The notes: generated from the letters alone by a model not told the origin. Counted from the stretch's first letter, positions 1-9,246 are shown. The stretch: DNA of 64,000 nucleotides from Lutibacter sp. (GCF_013041805.1 NZ_JABDRI010000018.1:1-64000), one strand, 5' to 3'. Numbers and translations are program-made.

Positions 1-97
1 AACAACTAGATCTAGGGAAGAACAGCGCAGGTTAAATGGAAGTTTACAAGATGAATATGACAAACAACTAAACGAAACAAAAAAAATTGAGGATTAG
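1..97 (+). CDS. mrdA: Penicillin-binding protein 2, C-terminal end (partial)
   Basis: Only the last 31 codons are inside the window, in the frame that starts at base 2 and ends with TAG at 95-97. The tail is charged and Gln/Glu/Lys-rich, with no domain visible. The assignment rests on context: the stop overlaps the start of rodA, and mrdA-rodA is the usual elongasome pair in this phylum (PBP2 transpeptidase with its RodA glycosyltransferase partner). The residues themselves do not prove identity. Confidence 0.6.
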   Translation, partial: TTRSREEQRRLNGSLQDEYDKQLNETKKIED

Positions 98-1364
98 AAA
101 GAAAAATATTTTTTTTGGAATAGATTGGCTACTTATACTCCTCTATTTCGTGTTAATTTTCTTCGGATGGAATAATATATACTCAGCTACTGTTAATGAA
201 GAAGCTGTTAATTTAATAAATTTTTCAACGGAATATGGAAAGCAATTAATTTGGATTGGACTTAGTTTTCCCATTATTATTTTAATATTATTTTTTGATG
301 CTAAATTTTATGAAAAATACGCCTCACTAATTTATTTGGTTGGGTTATCATCATTAGTTGGGCTTTTTATAATTGGGAAAAATATTAATGGGGCAACTTC
401 GTGGTATGATTTTGGAGGATTTAGTTTACAGCCTTCAGAATTTGTAAAAGCGGCAACCGCTTTAGCAATCGCAAAACTAGTAAGTGATAAACAATTTAAC
501 TTAAAGAAATGGAATACTCAAATACAATCTTTCCTGATTTTATTTTTCCCAGCTATCTTAATTACTTTACAACCAGATCCGGGATCAGCATTAGTGTATA
601 CTGCCTTTATTTTTGTTTTATATAGAGAGGGTTTACCTATATATTATATAACAATTGGGTTTGTTGCAATATTCTTATTTATTGTAACACTTTATTTTGG
701 CTATGTAAATGTAATTTTAGGTTCTTTTGCCTTTCTTATTATAATTCTTTTATACTTCAATTTTTACAGGAAAAAGGCATTAAAAAAAGGTTGGATTAGA
801 ATACTTGGAATTTATTTAATTTCTTTCCTTTTTATAACGAGTGTTGACTTTGTATTTAATAAAGTTTTTGAACAAAGACATAGAGACCGATTTGATATAT
901 TACTCGGTAAAACAAAGGATATTAAAAGTATTGGATACAATACAAACCAATCCGTAACAACAATTGCATCTGGAGGTATTACTGGAAAAGGATTTCTAGA
1001 GGGAGAACGAACTCAAGGTGATTTTGTTCCTGAGCAACAAACAGACTATATATTTACTACAGTTGGAGAGGAATGGGGCTTTATTGGTAGCTCAATAGTA
1101 GTAGTGATATTTATTTTATTTCTATTGCGAATAATTCATATCGCTGAAAGGCAAAAAACTAAATTCAGTAGAGTCTATGGCTACAGCATTACTGCAATAT
1201 TCTTTACTCATTTTGCTATTAATATAGGTATGGTATTAGGTTTATTACCTACTATTGGCATTCCACTTCCCTTTTTTAGCTATGGTGGATCAGCCCTTTG
1301 GGGATTTACTGTATTACTATTTATATTTATACGGTTAGATGCTAATCGTTCAAACGAATGGTAA
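87..1364 (+). CDS. rodA: Rod-shape SEDS glycosyltransferase RodA
   Basis: RodA polymerises lipid II glycan strands in the inner membrane during cell elongation, working with PBP2. The 425-residue protein is almost entirely hydrophobic segments, as expected for a ten-helix SEDS protein. It carries the family motifs QPSEF near residue 115, QPDPGSA near residue 162 (with the conserved Asp) and a C-terminal GIPLPFFSYGGSALWG block. The start is a TTG at 87 that overlaps the preceding stop by 11 bases. No in-frame ATG lies near the N-terminus, so the TTG is probably real and coupled to mrdA translation. The length matches flavobacterial RodA. FtsW at 28887-30080 is the division paralogue. Confidence 0.95.
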   Translation: MRIRKKNIFFGIDWLLILLYFVLIFFGWNNIYSATVNEEAVNLINFSTEYGKQLIWIGLSFPIIILILFFDAKFYEKYASLIYLVGLSSLVGLFIIGKNINGATSWYDFGGFSLQPSEFVKAATALAIAKLVSDKQFNLKKWNTQIQSFLILFFPAILITLQPDPGSALVYTAFIFVLYREGLPIYYITIGFVAIFLFIVTLYFGYVNVILGSFAFLIIILLYFNFYRKKALKKGWIRILGIYLISFLFITSVDFVFNKVFEQRHRDRFDILLGKTKDIKSIGYNTNQSVTTIASGGITGKGFLEGERTQGDFVPEQQTDYIFTTVGEEWGFIGSSIVVVIFILFLLRIIHIAERQKTKFSRVYGYSITAIFFTHFAINIGMVLGLLPTIGIPLPFFSYGGSALWGFTVLLFIFIRLDANRSNEW

Positions 1365-1387
1365 AAACAATGATTTTATTTTAAAAC

Positions 1388-1418
1388 AAAAAAACATCCT
1401 AAATAAGGATGTTTCTTT
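1388..1418. terminator. Bidirectional terminator between rodA and rpsT
   Basis: Perfect 9-bp stem (1392-1400 with 1406-1414) and a 5-base loop, with A-rich and T-rich flanks on the two sides. It sits between two convergent genes and can serve both rodA (+) and rpsT (-). Confidence 0.8.
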
Positions 1419-1439
1419 AAATATTATAGTAAATAAAAA

Positions 1440-1691
1440 TTAAAGAGCAGCTACGTACTTCGATAATTTAGATTTTAAGTTACTTGCTTTATTTTTATGG
1501 ATAATGTTTTTCTTAGCCAATTTATCAAGCATAGCAACAACTTTTGGAAATAATTCCTCAGCTTCCTTTTTCTCAGTAGTAGCACGCAAATCTCTAACAG
1601 CATTACGTGTTGTTTTGTGCTGATATTTATTTCTTAATTGCTTTACGCGACTACTTCTAATTCTTTTTAATGCTGACTTATGATTTGCCAT
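1440..1691 (-). CDS. rpsT: 30S ribosomal protein S20
   Basis: S20 binds 16S rRNA in the body of the small subunit. The 83-residue, Lys/Arg-rich helical protein begins [15 protein letters not shown], the S20 signature, and ends near the typical length. It lies just downstream of tRNA-Glu on the same strand (25 bases apart), and a good promoter precedes the tRNA, so tRNA and mRNA are probably cut from one transcript. The 1388-1418 hairpin would end that transcript. Confidence 0.97.
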   Translation of the reverse strand: MANHKSALKRIRSSRVKQLRNKYQHKTTRNAVRDLRATTEKKEAEELFPKVVAMLDKLAKKNIIHKNKASNLKSKLSKYVAAL

Positions 1692-1716
1692 TTTTAATTT
1701 TTTAATTAATTTCTTG

Positions 1717-1788
1717 TAGTCCGTAGGGGAATCGAACCCCTGTTACCAGGATGAAAACCTGGCGTCCTAACCCCTAGACGAACGGACC
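1717..1788 (-). tRNA. tRNA-Glu (anticodon TTC)
   Basis: A 72-base cloverleaf on the minus strand. The 7-bp acceptor (GGTCCGT with ACGGACT) and the anticodon arm CCAGG-TTTTCAT-CCTGG give anticodon TTC. The T arm contains GGTTCGATTCC. CCA is not encoded. It is probably co-transcribed with rpsT. Confidence 0.95.
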
Positions 1789-1829
1789 ATTTTTGTTTTT
1801 GCCTTGACATTATTCCGTCATTGCGGATG

Positions 1830-1858
1830 CAAAAATACAACTATTTTCTTATCTGCAA
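1830..1858 (-). promoter_or_regulatory. Promoter for tRNA-Glu/rpsT
   Basis: On the minus strand, TTG (1856-1858), an 18-base spacer and TATTTTTG (1830-1837) match the Bacteroidota housekeeping pattern TTG / TAnnTTTG. The predicted start of transcription is about 35 bases before the tRNA. Confidence 0.7.
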
Positions 1859-1874
1859 AACTTTTTTTAAAAAA

Positions 1875-3350
1875 TTAATAAGCTTTTGCAAATAATACTC
1901 TTTGAGTCGACTTTTTACCTGAATATATACACTTTCCTTCTTCCAATTTATTGTTCAAAGGTATACATCTTATGGTAGCCTTAGTTAAATCTTTAATTTT
2001 ATCTTCGGTCTCTGTTGTTCCATCCCAATGCGCTGAAACAAAACCAGCTTTTTCATCTAAAATAGTTTTAAATTCTTCAAATGTATTGACTTCAGTAATA
2101 TGATTATCTCTGTAATCTAAAGCTTTATTAAATAAATTATTTTGAATTTCTGCCAAGGTAGTTTCAACATAGGAAACAACATCATTTTGAGAAATACTAT
2201 TCTTTTCTAATGTATCTCTTCGTGCAATTTCAAGAGTTCCTTGTTCTAGATCTCTTGGACCCATAGCAATTCTTAGAGGTACACCCTTTAATTCATACTC
2301 TGCAAATTTCCAACCTGGCTTATAGGTTGTTCTATTATCAAATTTCACTGAAACACCTTTCTTACGTAACTCTTTAACTATGACATTAACTTTTTTTGAA
2401 ATAGCATCTAATTGTTCATCATTTCTATGAATAGGAATTATTACAACCTGAATTGGAGCTAAATTTGGAGGAAGAACTAATCCTAAATCATCTGAGTGTG
2501 TCATAATTAACGCCCCCATTAATCGAGTTGAAACTCCCCAAGAAGTTGCCCAAACATGTTCTCTTTTACCTTCTTTAGAAGTAAATTGGACATCAAATGC
2601 TTTCGCAAAATTCTGACCTAAAAAGTGCGAAGTCCCAGCTTGCAAAGCTTTTCCATCTTGCATTAAACCTTCAATACAATATGTTTCTACCGCACCAGCG
2701 AAGCGCTCACTTTCAGTTTTCAACCCTTTAATAACAGGCATTGCCATGTAATTTTCAGCAAAATTTGCGTATACATCTAAAATTAATTCTGCTTCTTCAA
2801 CAGCTTCTTTTTTAGTAGCATGAGCCGTATGACCTTCTTGCCATAAAAATTCTGCAGTTCTTAAAAATAGTCTAGTACGCATTTCCCACCGAACAACATT
2901 TGCCCATTGATTTATCAATAAAGGTAAATCTCTGTATGATTCAATCCATTTTCTATATGTATCCCAAATAATAGTTTCAGAAGTAGGTCGAACTATTAAT
3001 TCTTCTTCTAATTTCGCATCAGGATCAACTATAACACCACTACCGTCTTCAGCATTTTTTAGTCTATAATGCGTAACCACAGCACATTCTTTAGCAAATC
3101 CTTCAACATGTGCCGCCTCTTTACTTAAATATGATTTTGGAATAAAAAGGGGAAAATATGCATTCTCATGACCAGTTTCTTTAAACTTTCTATCTAGCTC
3201 TGCTTGCATTTTTTCCCAAATTGCATAGCCATATGGTTTAATAACCATACAACCTCTTACTCCTGAATTTTCTGCTAAATCTGCCTTTACAACTAATTCA
3301 TTATACCACTTAGAATAGTCTTCATCTCTCTTTGTTAATTTCTTACTCAT
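1875..3350 (-). CDS. proS: Prolyl-tRNA synthetase (short, archaeal/eukaryotic-like type)
   Basis: Charges tRNA-Pro with proline. The 491-residue protein has the class II motifs: [20 protein letters not shown] (motif 2) in the middle and [15 protein letters not shown] before the anticodon-binding domain. It ends in the C-terminal zinc-binding-like domain of the short type, with no editing insertion of the long bacterial form. I chose the ATG at 3350 ([16 protein letters not shown]). The frame stays open to 3437, but those upstream codons lie in and beyond the predicted promoter and look unlike the family. Divergent from the lipoprotein gene at 3456. Confidence 0.95.
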   Translation of the reverse strand: MSKKLTKRDEDYSKWYNELVVKADLAENSGVRGCMVIKPYGYAIWEKMQAELDRKFKETGHENAYFPLFIPKSYLSKEAAHVEGFAKECAVVTHYRLKNAEDGSGVIVDPDAKLEEELIVRPTSETIIWDTYRKWIESYRDLPLLINQWANVVRWEMRTRLFLRTAEFLWQEGHTAHATKKEAVEEAELILDVYANFAENYMAMPVIKGLKTESERFAGAVETYCIEGLMQDGKALQAGTSHFLGQNFAKAFDVQFTSKEGKREHVWATSWGVSTRLMGALIMTHSDDLGLVLPPNLAPIQVVIIPIHRNDEQLDAISKKVNVIVKELRKKGVSVKFDNRTTYKPGWKFAEYELKGVPLRIAMGPRDLEQGTLEIARRDTLEKNSISQNDVVSYVETTLAEIQNNLFNKALDYRDNHITEVNTFEEFKTILDEKAGFVSAHWDGTTETEDKIKDLTKATIRCIPLNNKLEEGKCIYSGKKSTQRVLFAKAY

Positions 3351-3406
3351 AATTAAAGGTTTGGCATAAATATTGCATATTTTTATAATAAAAATACTAT
3401 TTTCGA

Positions 3407-3437
3407 CAAAACTAGTTATTTTTAGATTGTTCAACAA
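3407..3437 (-). promoter_or_regulatory. Promoter for proS
   Basis: Minus-strand TAGTTTTG at 3407-3414 with TTG 17 or 20 bases further upstream (3432-3434 or 3435-3437). It predicts a leader of about 50 bases before the ATG at 3350 and rules out the longer reading frame. Confidence 0.6.
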
Positions 3438-3455
3438 TAAAATTTACAACTGATT

Positions 3456-4631
3456 ATGGAAGTTTCAAAAATTATTAATGTAAAAAACTTACAACGAAGC
3501 ATTTTATATGTATTTGCTGTTAGTTTATTTTCTTGTGGGACATATCAAAGTGCTTATAATTATGATGATGATGGAATTTATGCCTCAAGTCAAAGAAATA
3601 ATCAGGACCGAGACAATGTTGTAATTGTTGAAAATAACTCAACATTTGATAAAAATTATTTTTCGCGTCAGTTAGAAGATCTTCAGAACATTCGTAACGA
3701 AGACACCTTTACAAATATAGATGAATATTATTATGATGATGGCACTTATGAAAATGACAGCATATATAGTGATAATTACAATGGTCCATGGGAATATACT
3801 AATGATGTAACGATTACATTTAATAATGGATTTTTCGATCCATTCTTTTATGGGAATGGTTTTTACGGGGATCCTTTCTTTAATGGTTTTAGTTTCAGTA
3901 GATTTGGTTTCAATGGATTTGGTTTCAATAGATTTGGTTTTTATGGGGATCCTTTCTTTAATGGTTTTGGTTTCAATAGATTTGGTTTTTACGGGGATCC
4001 TTTCTTTAATAGATTTGGTTTCAATGGATTTGGTTTCAATGGATTTTACAATCCTTACTGGGGAGGTTATTATCCTTTTAACAATTTCTATTCAAATTCT
4101 AATTTTGGATTGAATAGATTTAATAGGTATGATTCATATGGGAAAAGAAATTCGTATGCTACAAACTCGAGAAGATCTAATAACCTAACAACTAACAGAA
4201 GAAATATCTCAAACACAAACACTAGAACTAATAGAGATTTGAATTCTTCAACCAGAAGAATTAATAATTCTACCAGAAACTCGAGCACTAGAACCTATAG
4301 ACAGCCTACTAGAATTAACTCTTCGTCTACTCGAAGTTCAAATGTTAGAAGTTCTTCAACAAGAACAAGAACTATTAGAAATTCAGCATATAATGAATCT
4401 AGAATTAGATCTCCTCGTTATGCTTCAAGTCAAACACCTAGAGTAAATTACAACCGATCTAGTTCTAACAATAATTCATCTGGAAACACTAGTAGTGTAA
4501 GAAGTTCGAGTTCTAGGAATAACTCTAGCGTACGACAAAGTAGTTCTTCTAGCTCAAATTCATCTAGATCTAGTACTTCTAGATCTTCCTCTAGATCATC
4601 ATCATCAAATAGAAGTTCAAAACGCAATTAA
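3456..4631 (+). CDS. Repeat-rich lipoprotein with Ser/Arg-rich tail, function unknown
   Basis: I do not recognise a function. The 391-residue product starts with a basic stretch, a hydrophobic segment and a lipobox-like LFSCG near residue 27, so it is probably an outer-membrane-anchored lipoprotein. Residues about 40-115 are acidic and Asn/Asp/Tyr-rich. Residues about 124-210 are a Gly/Phe/Asn/Tyr repeat region built from GFxxFGF and FYGDPFFN units. Residues about 225-391 are nearly all Ser, Arg, Asn and Thr. The low complexity suggests a disordered or fibrous surface protein. Only 10 bases separate it from the FadL-type gene downstream, so the two are probably co-expressed. Genes in this position are sometimes labelled vitellogenin-like, which says nothing about role. 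Confidence 0.7.
   Translation: MEVSKIINVKNLQRSILYVFAVSLFSCGTYQSAYNYDDDGIYASSQRNNQDRDNVVIVENNSTFDKNYFSRQLEDLQNIRNEDTFTNIDEYYYDDGTYENDSIYSDNYNGPWEYTNDVTITFNNGFFDPFFYGNGFYGDPFFNGFSFSRFGFNGFGFNRFGFYGDPFFNGFGFNRFGFYGDPFFNRFGFNGFGFNGFYNPYWGGYYPFNNFYSNSNFGLNRFNRYDSYGKRNSYATNSRRSNNLTTNRRNISNTNTRTNRDLNSSTRRINNSTRNSSTRTYRQPTRINSSSTRSSNVRSSSTRTRTIRNSAYNESRIRSPRYASSQTPRVNYNRSSSNNNSSGNTSSVRSSSSRNNSSVRQSSSSSSNSSRSSTSRSSSRSSSSNRSSKRN
3860..4050 (+). repeat. In-gene tandem repeats encoding GFxxFGF / FYGDPFFN units
   Basis: Short imperfect 15-base units coding for GFNRF/GFNGF are nested in a longer unit that carries GGGGATCC at 3867, 3945 and 3993 (78 and 48 bases apart, both multiples of 3). Unit length and copies keep the frame open. 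This pattern changes copy number easily by slippage or recombination. Confidence 0.8.
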
Positions 4632-4641
4632 ACAACATATT

Positions 4642-5994
4642 ATGAAAAAATTATATTTTATAGCAATGCTATGCGTTGCATATATTTCTAGTGCACAAAC
4701 TTTAAGCTATAATGATTTAGGTACTTTGTTCTCAAAAGAATCTATTAATGGTACTGCACGATATAATGCAATGAGTGGAGCTTTTGGAGCACTCGGTGGA
4801 GATTTATCATCGGTTGATACAAACCCAGCTGGTGCGGCTGTATTTTTGAAAAGTGAATTTGCAGTATCCTTAAATATTCGAAATATTGAGACTACTTCAA
4901 ATTTTTATAATACAAATGAACTTGTAGAAAATGACTATTCAAACCTTTCACAAGCAGGTGGTGTTTTTGTTTTTAACACACATCAAAATTCCAATTGGAC
5001 AAATTTTGCCATAGGCTTTAACTATAGTATAGCAAATGATTTTGAGAATTTTTGGTTCGCTAGTGGAAATAGCGGCTATGCTCCTATTACAGATTTTTAT
5101 GATAGTGATCCTGTTATTTATGGAAATTCTGATGGGCAATATGCTGAAAATTATACTGATGGACGAAATAATAAGTACTCATTCACTTTTGCTTCTCAGT
5201 ATGACAATGATTTATATGTAGGTCTATCTATCAATACTTATGATTTAGAATTCTATCAAAGTTCTCTAATTGATGAATATAATAGTGATGGAAATGGAAA
5301 CATTTTTGATGTTTCTCAAACACAAGAATTACTAACCTATGGAGATGGCTATTCCTTTTCTTTAGGTTTTATTTCAAAACCAACAGACAATATTAGGTTT
5401 GGGTTAGCATACCAATCTCCTGTATGGTATACTCTTTCGGAAGAATTTATTGAATTCGACGTAACTATCTTTGAAAATGACTTAAATATCACCAATGAAT
5501 TCTCAATAGGCGATACCTATTCAGGAATTAATGGTTTTGATTATGAATTAAGAACACCAAGTAAATTAACTGGAAGTTTTGCATTTATTTTTGAAAAACA
5601 AGGACTAATTAGCCTTGACTACATTTATAAAAATTACAGTAATATTAAGTTAAGTAACTCAAATTTTTCACAAGAGAATATTGCTTTTAATAATGATTTA
5701 GAAAGCACTGGACAATTGCGCTTAGGAACAGAATGGCGTTTCGACAACCTATCACTAAGAGGTGGTTATCATATCGAAAAAAGTCCATTTAAAGATGCAT
5801 TAGACTCTGACAACTTAGAAGGATTTTCATTGGGTGCTGGTTATAAATTCAGAGCAGGAAAATTTGATGTCTCTTATCAAAAATCTAGCAACACTTCTAG
5901 TTATAATTTTTATCCTCAATACAATCAAATTAATAGCACCAAATTAAATTTTGATCAATCCTTATTTACGGCAACTTTAATATTAAATATCTAG
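4642..5994 (+). CDS. FadL/OmpP1-type outer-membrane beta-barrel transporter
   Basis: Probably a hydrophobic-substrate or small-molecule porin of the OmpP1/FadL/TodX family; relatives in this phylum are often labelled hemin receptor without proof. The 450-residue protein has a clear signal peptide (MKKLYFIAMLCVAYISSAQT). A conserved N-terminal block, ARYNAMSGAFGALGGDLSS followed by NPAGAAVF, forms the hatch region of the family. Alternating amphipathic strands run to the end, with a C-terminal strand in hydrophobic alternation. Substrate cannot be told from sequence. It follows the repeat lipoprotein by 10 bases and is closed by a terminator at 6017. Confidence 0.85.
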   Translation: MKKLYFIAMLCVAYISSAQTLSYNDLGTLFSKESINGTARYNAMSGAFGALGGDLSSVDTNPAGAAVFLKSEFAVSLNIRNIETTSNFYNTNELVENDYSNLSQAGGVFVFNTHQNSNWTNFAIGFNYSIANDFENFWFASGNSGYAPITDFYDSDPVIYGNSDGQYAENYTDGRNNKYSFTFASQYDNDLYVGLSINTYDLEFYQSSLIDEYNSDGNGNIFDVSQTQELLTYGDGYSFSLGFISKPTDNIRFGLAYQSPVWYTLSEEFIEFDVTIFENDLNITNEFSIGDTYSGINGFDYELRTPSKLTGSFAFIFEKQGLISLDYIYKNYSNIKLSNSNFSQENIAFNNDLESTGQLRLGTEWRFDNLSLRGGYHIEKSPFKDALDSDNLEGFSLGAGYKFRAGKFDVSYQKSSNTSSYNFYPQYNQINSTKLNFDQSLFTATLILNI

Positions 5995-6016
5995 TAGTTA
6001 TAAATAAAAATATATG

Positions 6017-6048
6017 AACGCCTCAAAATTGAGGCGTTTTTTATTTTT
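6017..6048 (+). terminator. Terminator after the FadL-type gene
   Basis: Stem AACGCCTCA/TGAGGCGTT with a 4-base loop followed by a T-rich run. A frame opening at 6014 runs through this hairpin, which argues against that start for the next gene. Confidence 0.85.
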
Positions 6049-6075
6049 CAACTCAAATCATAAAGTATGTTTTAG

Positions 6076-6083
6076 TACTTTTG
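6076..6083 (+). promoter_or_regulatory. Probable -7 element for nfu
   Basis: TACTTTTG fits the TAnnTTTG box and lies 17 bases before the nfu ATG. No TTG is seen at the usual distance upstream, so support is partial. Confidence 0.4.
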
Positions 6084-6100
6084 CACAAATAACTAAAAAA

Positions 6101-7000
6101 ATGGAAAAAATTACTTTAAAAATAGAAAAAACAACATCTGAATCAATCATAAAATTTACTGCTAACACTGTTTTAATAAGTGGGAGTTATGAATTTAATA
6201 CTATTGATGAAGCTAAAAACTCTCCTTTAGCTCAACAACTATTTCATTTACCTTTTATAAAACGTGTTTTTATTTCTGCAAACTTTATTGCAGTTGAAAA
6301 GTTTGATATAGTTGAATGGAATGATGTACAAGAGGAAGTAAAAGAGCAAATTGAACATTACCTTAATAATCCTGGTGTTTTAGTTTTAGAAGAAACTAAC
6401 TCTCCTCAACAAAAAATACCTGTTGAAGTTTATGCTGAGTCTACTCCAAATCCTTCAGTTTTAAAATTTGTTGCTAATAAAAATTTAGTTGAAACCGATT
6501 TTGAATTCAAGAATAAAGAAGAAGCTAAAAATTCTCCTTTAGCTCTTAATTTGTTTGATTTCAAGTACGTTAAAGAAGTTTTTATTTCTGAAAACTATGT
6601 TTCCGTATCAAAAACCGAAGCTATTGATTGGGGAGAAATTACCGTTGAACTTCGAAGCTTCATTAGAGAATACATAGCAAATGGTGGAAAAATTATAAAT
6701 GAAAATTATAAACAAGAGAAGAATTCTCAAACTGCAGCCAGTGAAACAGCTAATCTAGACGATGTTTCTAAACAAGTAATTGATTTGTTAGATCAATATG
6801 TAAAGCCTGCAGTGGCAGCTGATGGTGGCAATATAGCATTTCAATCTTATGATGAAACAACACAAACAGTAAATGTGATCTTACAAGGAGCTTGTAGTGG
6901 ATGTCCTTCGTCTACAGTTACTTTAAAAAATGGCATTGAAAATATGTTAAAACAATTAATCCCAGGTAAAATAAGTCAAGTTGTAGCTATTAATTTGTAA
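6101..7000 (+). CDS. Nfu-type iron-sulfur scaffold with duplicated N-terminal domain
   Basis: Carries and hands on Fe-S clusters in the cytoplasm. The 299-residue protein has two tandem Nfu N-terminal domains, roughly residues 1-95 and 105-200. Each has an EAKNSPLA block and a V-F-I-S-x-N-Y/F segment at the same relative place. Then comes a NifU-like C-terminal domain with the cluster-binding CSGCPSSTVTLKNGIE motif. The ATG at 6101 is chosen because the longer frame from 6014 would read through a terminator and the predicted promoter. It heads a tight set with ubiE (6-base gap) and porT. Confidence 0.9.
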   Translation: MEKITLKIEKTTSESIIKFTANTVLISGSYEFNTIDEAKNSPLAQQLFHLPFIKRVFISANFIAVEKFDIVEWNDVQEEVKEQIEHYLNNPGVLVLEETNSPQQKIPVEVYAESTPNPSVLKFVANKNLVETDFEFKNKEEAKNSPLALNLFDFKYVKEVFISENYVSVSKTEAIDWGEITVELRSFIREYIANGGKIINENYKQEKNSQTAASETANLDDVSKQVIDLLDQYVKPAVAADGGNIAFQSYDETTQTVNVILQGACSGCPSSTVTLKNGIENMLKQLIPGKISQVVAINL

Positions 7001-7006
7001 AAATAT

Positions 7007-7735
7007 ATGAGCAAAAAAGTAAAACCTTATAAAAATTCCGAGTTAGGAAAGAAAGAACAGGTATCAAAAATGTTTGACACTATTTCTAAGGAATATGACG
7101 GCTTAAATCGTGTAATTTCTTTTGGTATTGATGTAAAATGGCGAAAAAAAGTTGTAAAAATTATTGGAGATACTCATCCAAAGTCAATCTTAGACATTGC
7201 AACTGGAACGGGTGATTTAGCAATTAATTTAGCTGAAACAAGTGCTACAAAAATTATTGGTTTAGATATTTCAAAAGGAATGCTAGATGTTGGAAGAGAA
7301 AAAATTGAAAAATTAAACTTAAGCAACACCATTGAAATGGTTTATGGAGATTCAGAAAAAATGCCTTTTGAAGATAATACGTTCGATGCTATTACAGTAG
7401 CCTTTGGTGTTCGTAATTTTGAGAATTTAGAAAAAGGCTTAGCTGAAATATTTAGAGTTTTAAAACCCGGAGGCACTTTTGCTGTATTAGAAACATCAAT
7501 ACCCACCAAAACGCCTTATAAACAAGGTTATAAATTCTATTCAAAAAACATTTTACCACTTATTGGCAAAGTATTTTCAAAAGACAAATCTGCTTATAAA
7601 TATCTCTCCGATTCGGCAGCTGCTTTTCCTTATGGAGAGACTTTCAACAATATTTTACAAAAAATTGGGTTTATAGCTATTGAAAACAAACCTCAAACCT
7701 TTGGGGTTGCGTCTATTTATATCGCAAAAAAGTAA
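7007..7735 (+). CDS. ubiE: Demethylmenaquinone methyltransferase (UbiE/MenG)
   Basis: SAM-dependent C-methylation, the last step of menaquinone synthesis. Flavobacteria respire with menaquinone, so the MenG activity is the relevant one. The 242-residue protein has [18 protein letters not shown], the SAM-binding [15 protein letters not shown] near residue 62, and [18 protein letters not shown], all classic for the family. It lies 6 bases after nfu and 3 bases before porT. Confidence 0.95.
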   Translation: MSKKVKPYKNSELGKKEQVSKMFDTISKEYDGLNRVISFGIDVKWRKKVVKIIGDTHPKSILDIATGTGDLAINLAETSATKIIGLDISKGMLDVGREKIEKLNLSNTIEMVYGDSEKMPFEDNTFDAITVAFGVRNFENLEKGLAEIFRVLKPGGTFAVLETSIPTKTPYKQGYKFYSKNILPLIGKVFSKDKSAYKYLSDSAAAFPYGETFNNILQKIGFIAIENKPQTFGVASIYIAKK

Positions 7736-7738
7736 TTT

Positions 7739-8452
7739 ATGAAAAGAAATTTTGTAACGGTTATTTTAATTTTATTTATTGTAAATAATAGTACTGCGCA
7801 AAAAAGAGATATTGTTTCATATAAACAAAACTGGGATAAACAAGTTGTTTTTTGGGGTTATTATTTAGGATTAAATCAAAAAAGTTTTAAAATATCATAT
7901 ACTGAACCAGACACATATGTAAACGTTACTAGCACAAGTGGTTTTGAAGTTGGTTTAATTGGTGATTTAAGGTTACATAAAAATATTAATTTGCGTTTAG
8001 AACCTGGACTGTCTAGTAATACAAAATTGCTTGAATTTATGCATATTGAGGGATCAGAATATGTTAAAACAAGAGAAGTTAATGGTACTTATTTAAGGAT
8101 ACCTTTATTGTTGAAATTTAGTGCAGATAGACTAAATAATATGAGGCCCTATGTAATTGGTGGCGCTTCCTATGATTTTAATTTTTCAAGTAACCAAGAC
8201 AATCCTAATGATAATTTAGATGGGGAATTTAGGATGACAAAAAACAATTTTACTTATGAAATTGGTGTGGGTGTTGATTTATATTTACCCTATTTTATTT
8301 TTTCTCCTTCAATAAGAGGTGTTTTCGCTATAAATAATGAACTCGTTAGAGATGTTGACCCTAATGGAAATATTGACCCTAATAGTCCTTGGACTGGACC
8401 CATAGATTTTTTTGGAACTAGAGGTATTTTTATAAAATTTGCGTTTCATTAA
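7739..8452 (+). CDS. porT: PorT/SprT family outer-membrane protein (type IX secretion)
   Basis: PorT (SprT in Flavobacterium) is an outer-membrane beta-barrel needed for the type IX secretion system and gliding. The 237-residue product has a signal peptide ending in STAQ. The WGYYLGLNQKSFKI segment, strand-rich body with YLRIPLLLKF and YVIGGASYDF, and short barrel length fit the family. Position after ubiE agrees with the arrangement known in other flavobacteria. It ends 7 bases from the convergent methyltransferase gene. A generic porin-family annotation would also be defensible. Confidence 0.8.
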   Translation: MKRNFVTVILILFIVNNSTAQKRDIVSYKQNWDKQVVFWGYYLGLNQKSFKISYTEPDTYVNVTSTSGFEVGLIGDLRLHKNINLRLEPGLSSNTKLLEFMHIEGSEYVKTREVNGTYLRIPLLLKFSADRLNNMRPYVIGGASYDFNFSSNQDNPNDNLDGEFRMTKNNFTYEIGVGVDLYLPYFIFSPSIRGVFAINNELVRDVDPNGNIDPNSPWTGPIDFFGTRGIFIKFAFH

Positions 8453-8459
8453 AAGAATA

Positions 8460-9188
8460 TTACATTCCTCTTTTAAACTCACTTAATAAGATAGCTGTTG
8501 CTGTAGCAACATTTAGACTTTCAGTTTGTTGATTCTCTCCAAATCTTGGGATTGAAATTGAATTAGTTAGGTATTTTAAAATTTCTGAGCTTATTCCATT
8601 AGCTTCATTACCCATCACTAAAATTGCATTACTTGGCAAACTTGTTTTATATACATTTTCACCCTCTAACAATGTTGCATATTTAGGTAAATTCATTTTA
8701 TTTAAATATATCTCCAAATCGACATATAAGATTGAAACCCGAGCTAAAGACCCCATAGTTGCTTGCACCACTTTTGAATTATAACAGTCTACAGTATTAG
8801 CTGAGCAAATAAGTTGATCTATCCCAAACCAATCACATAAACGTATAATAGTTCCCAAATTTCCAGGGTCGTTAATATCATCCAATGCAAGAATTAATCC
8901 TTCACTTTTAATACTTTCTACCGCTGGAATTTTAAACAAACCAACTACATTATTTGGAGATTTGTAGGTACTAATTTTTTTTAGTTCAGCTTCTGAAATT
9001 TTAGTGACATTTTCAATATGTAAATAGTTTGAATTGTCAACACAAAACAACTGATCCAATTCAAAAATTGAGTTTAAAAATTCATTCACAACCTTTGTTC
9101 CTTCAGCAATAAATAAATTATTTTTTAGGCGGTACTTTTTTTGCTGTAAACTCGTTATTAGTTTTAACTGATTTTTACTTAAACTCAT
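8460..9188 (-). CDS. TrmH/SpoU-family RNA 2'-O-methyltransferase
   Basis: Methylates a ribose 2'-OH in rRNA or tRNA; the target base is not readable from sequence. The 242-residue protein has an N-terminal substrate-binding domain and a SPOUT knot domain. Conserved motifs are NDPGNLGTIIRLCDWFGI (motif 1), VMGNEANGIS (motif 2) and SIPRF..QQTESLNVATATAILL (motif 3). Divergent from tamL. Its predicted promoter (9247-9277) overlaps the start of that gene. Confidence 0.9.
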   Translation of the reverse strand: MSLSKNQLKLITSLQQKKYRLKNNLFIAEGTKVVNEFLNSIFELDQLFCVDNSNYLHIENVTKISEAELKKISTYKSPNNVVGLFKIPAVESIKSEGLILALDDINDPGNLGTIIRLCDWFGIDQLICSANTVDCYNSKVVQATMGSLARVSILYVDLEIYLNKMNLPKYATLLEGENVYKTSLPSNAILVMGNEANGISSEILKYLTNSISIPRFGENQQTESLNVATATAILLSEFKRGM

Positions 9189-9212
9189 ATTTTTAATTAT
9201 AAAAAATTGTAA

Positions 9213-9243
9213 TTTGGTAAAACCTTTAAAAGGCTTACTTTTG
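9213..9243 (+). promoter_or_regulatory. Promoter for tamL
   Basis: TTTG at 9213-9216, exactly 19 bases, then TACTTTTG at 9236-9243: a textbook Bacteroidota promoter. The predicted 5' leader is only about 15-20 bases. Confidence 0.8.
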
Positions 9244-9246
9244 AAA

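Noticed and set aside
3351-3437. N-terminal extension of proS to 3437
   Set aside because: The extra codons cover the predicted proS promoter and do not resemble the family; [16 protein letters not shown] at 3350 does.
3826-4288. Open frames overlapping the repeat lipoprotein (plus 3826-4113, minus 4088-4288)
   Set aside because: They stay open only because the DNA repeats are in multiples of three; their translations are low-complexity shadows.
6014-6100. Start of nfu at 6014
   Set aside because: The extension runs through an intrinsic terminator and a -7 box; the ATG at 6101 starts the conserved domain.
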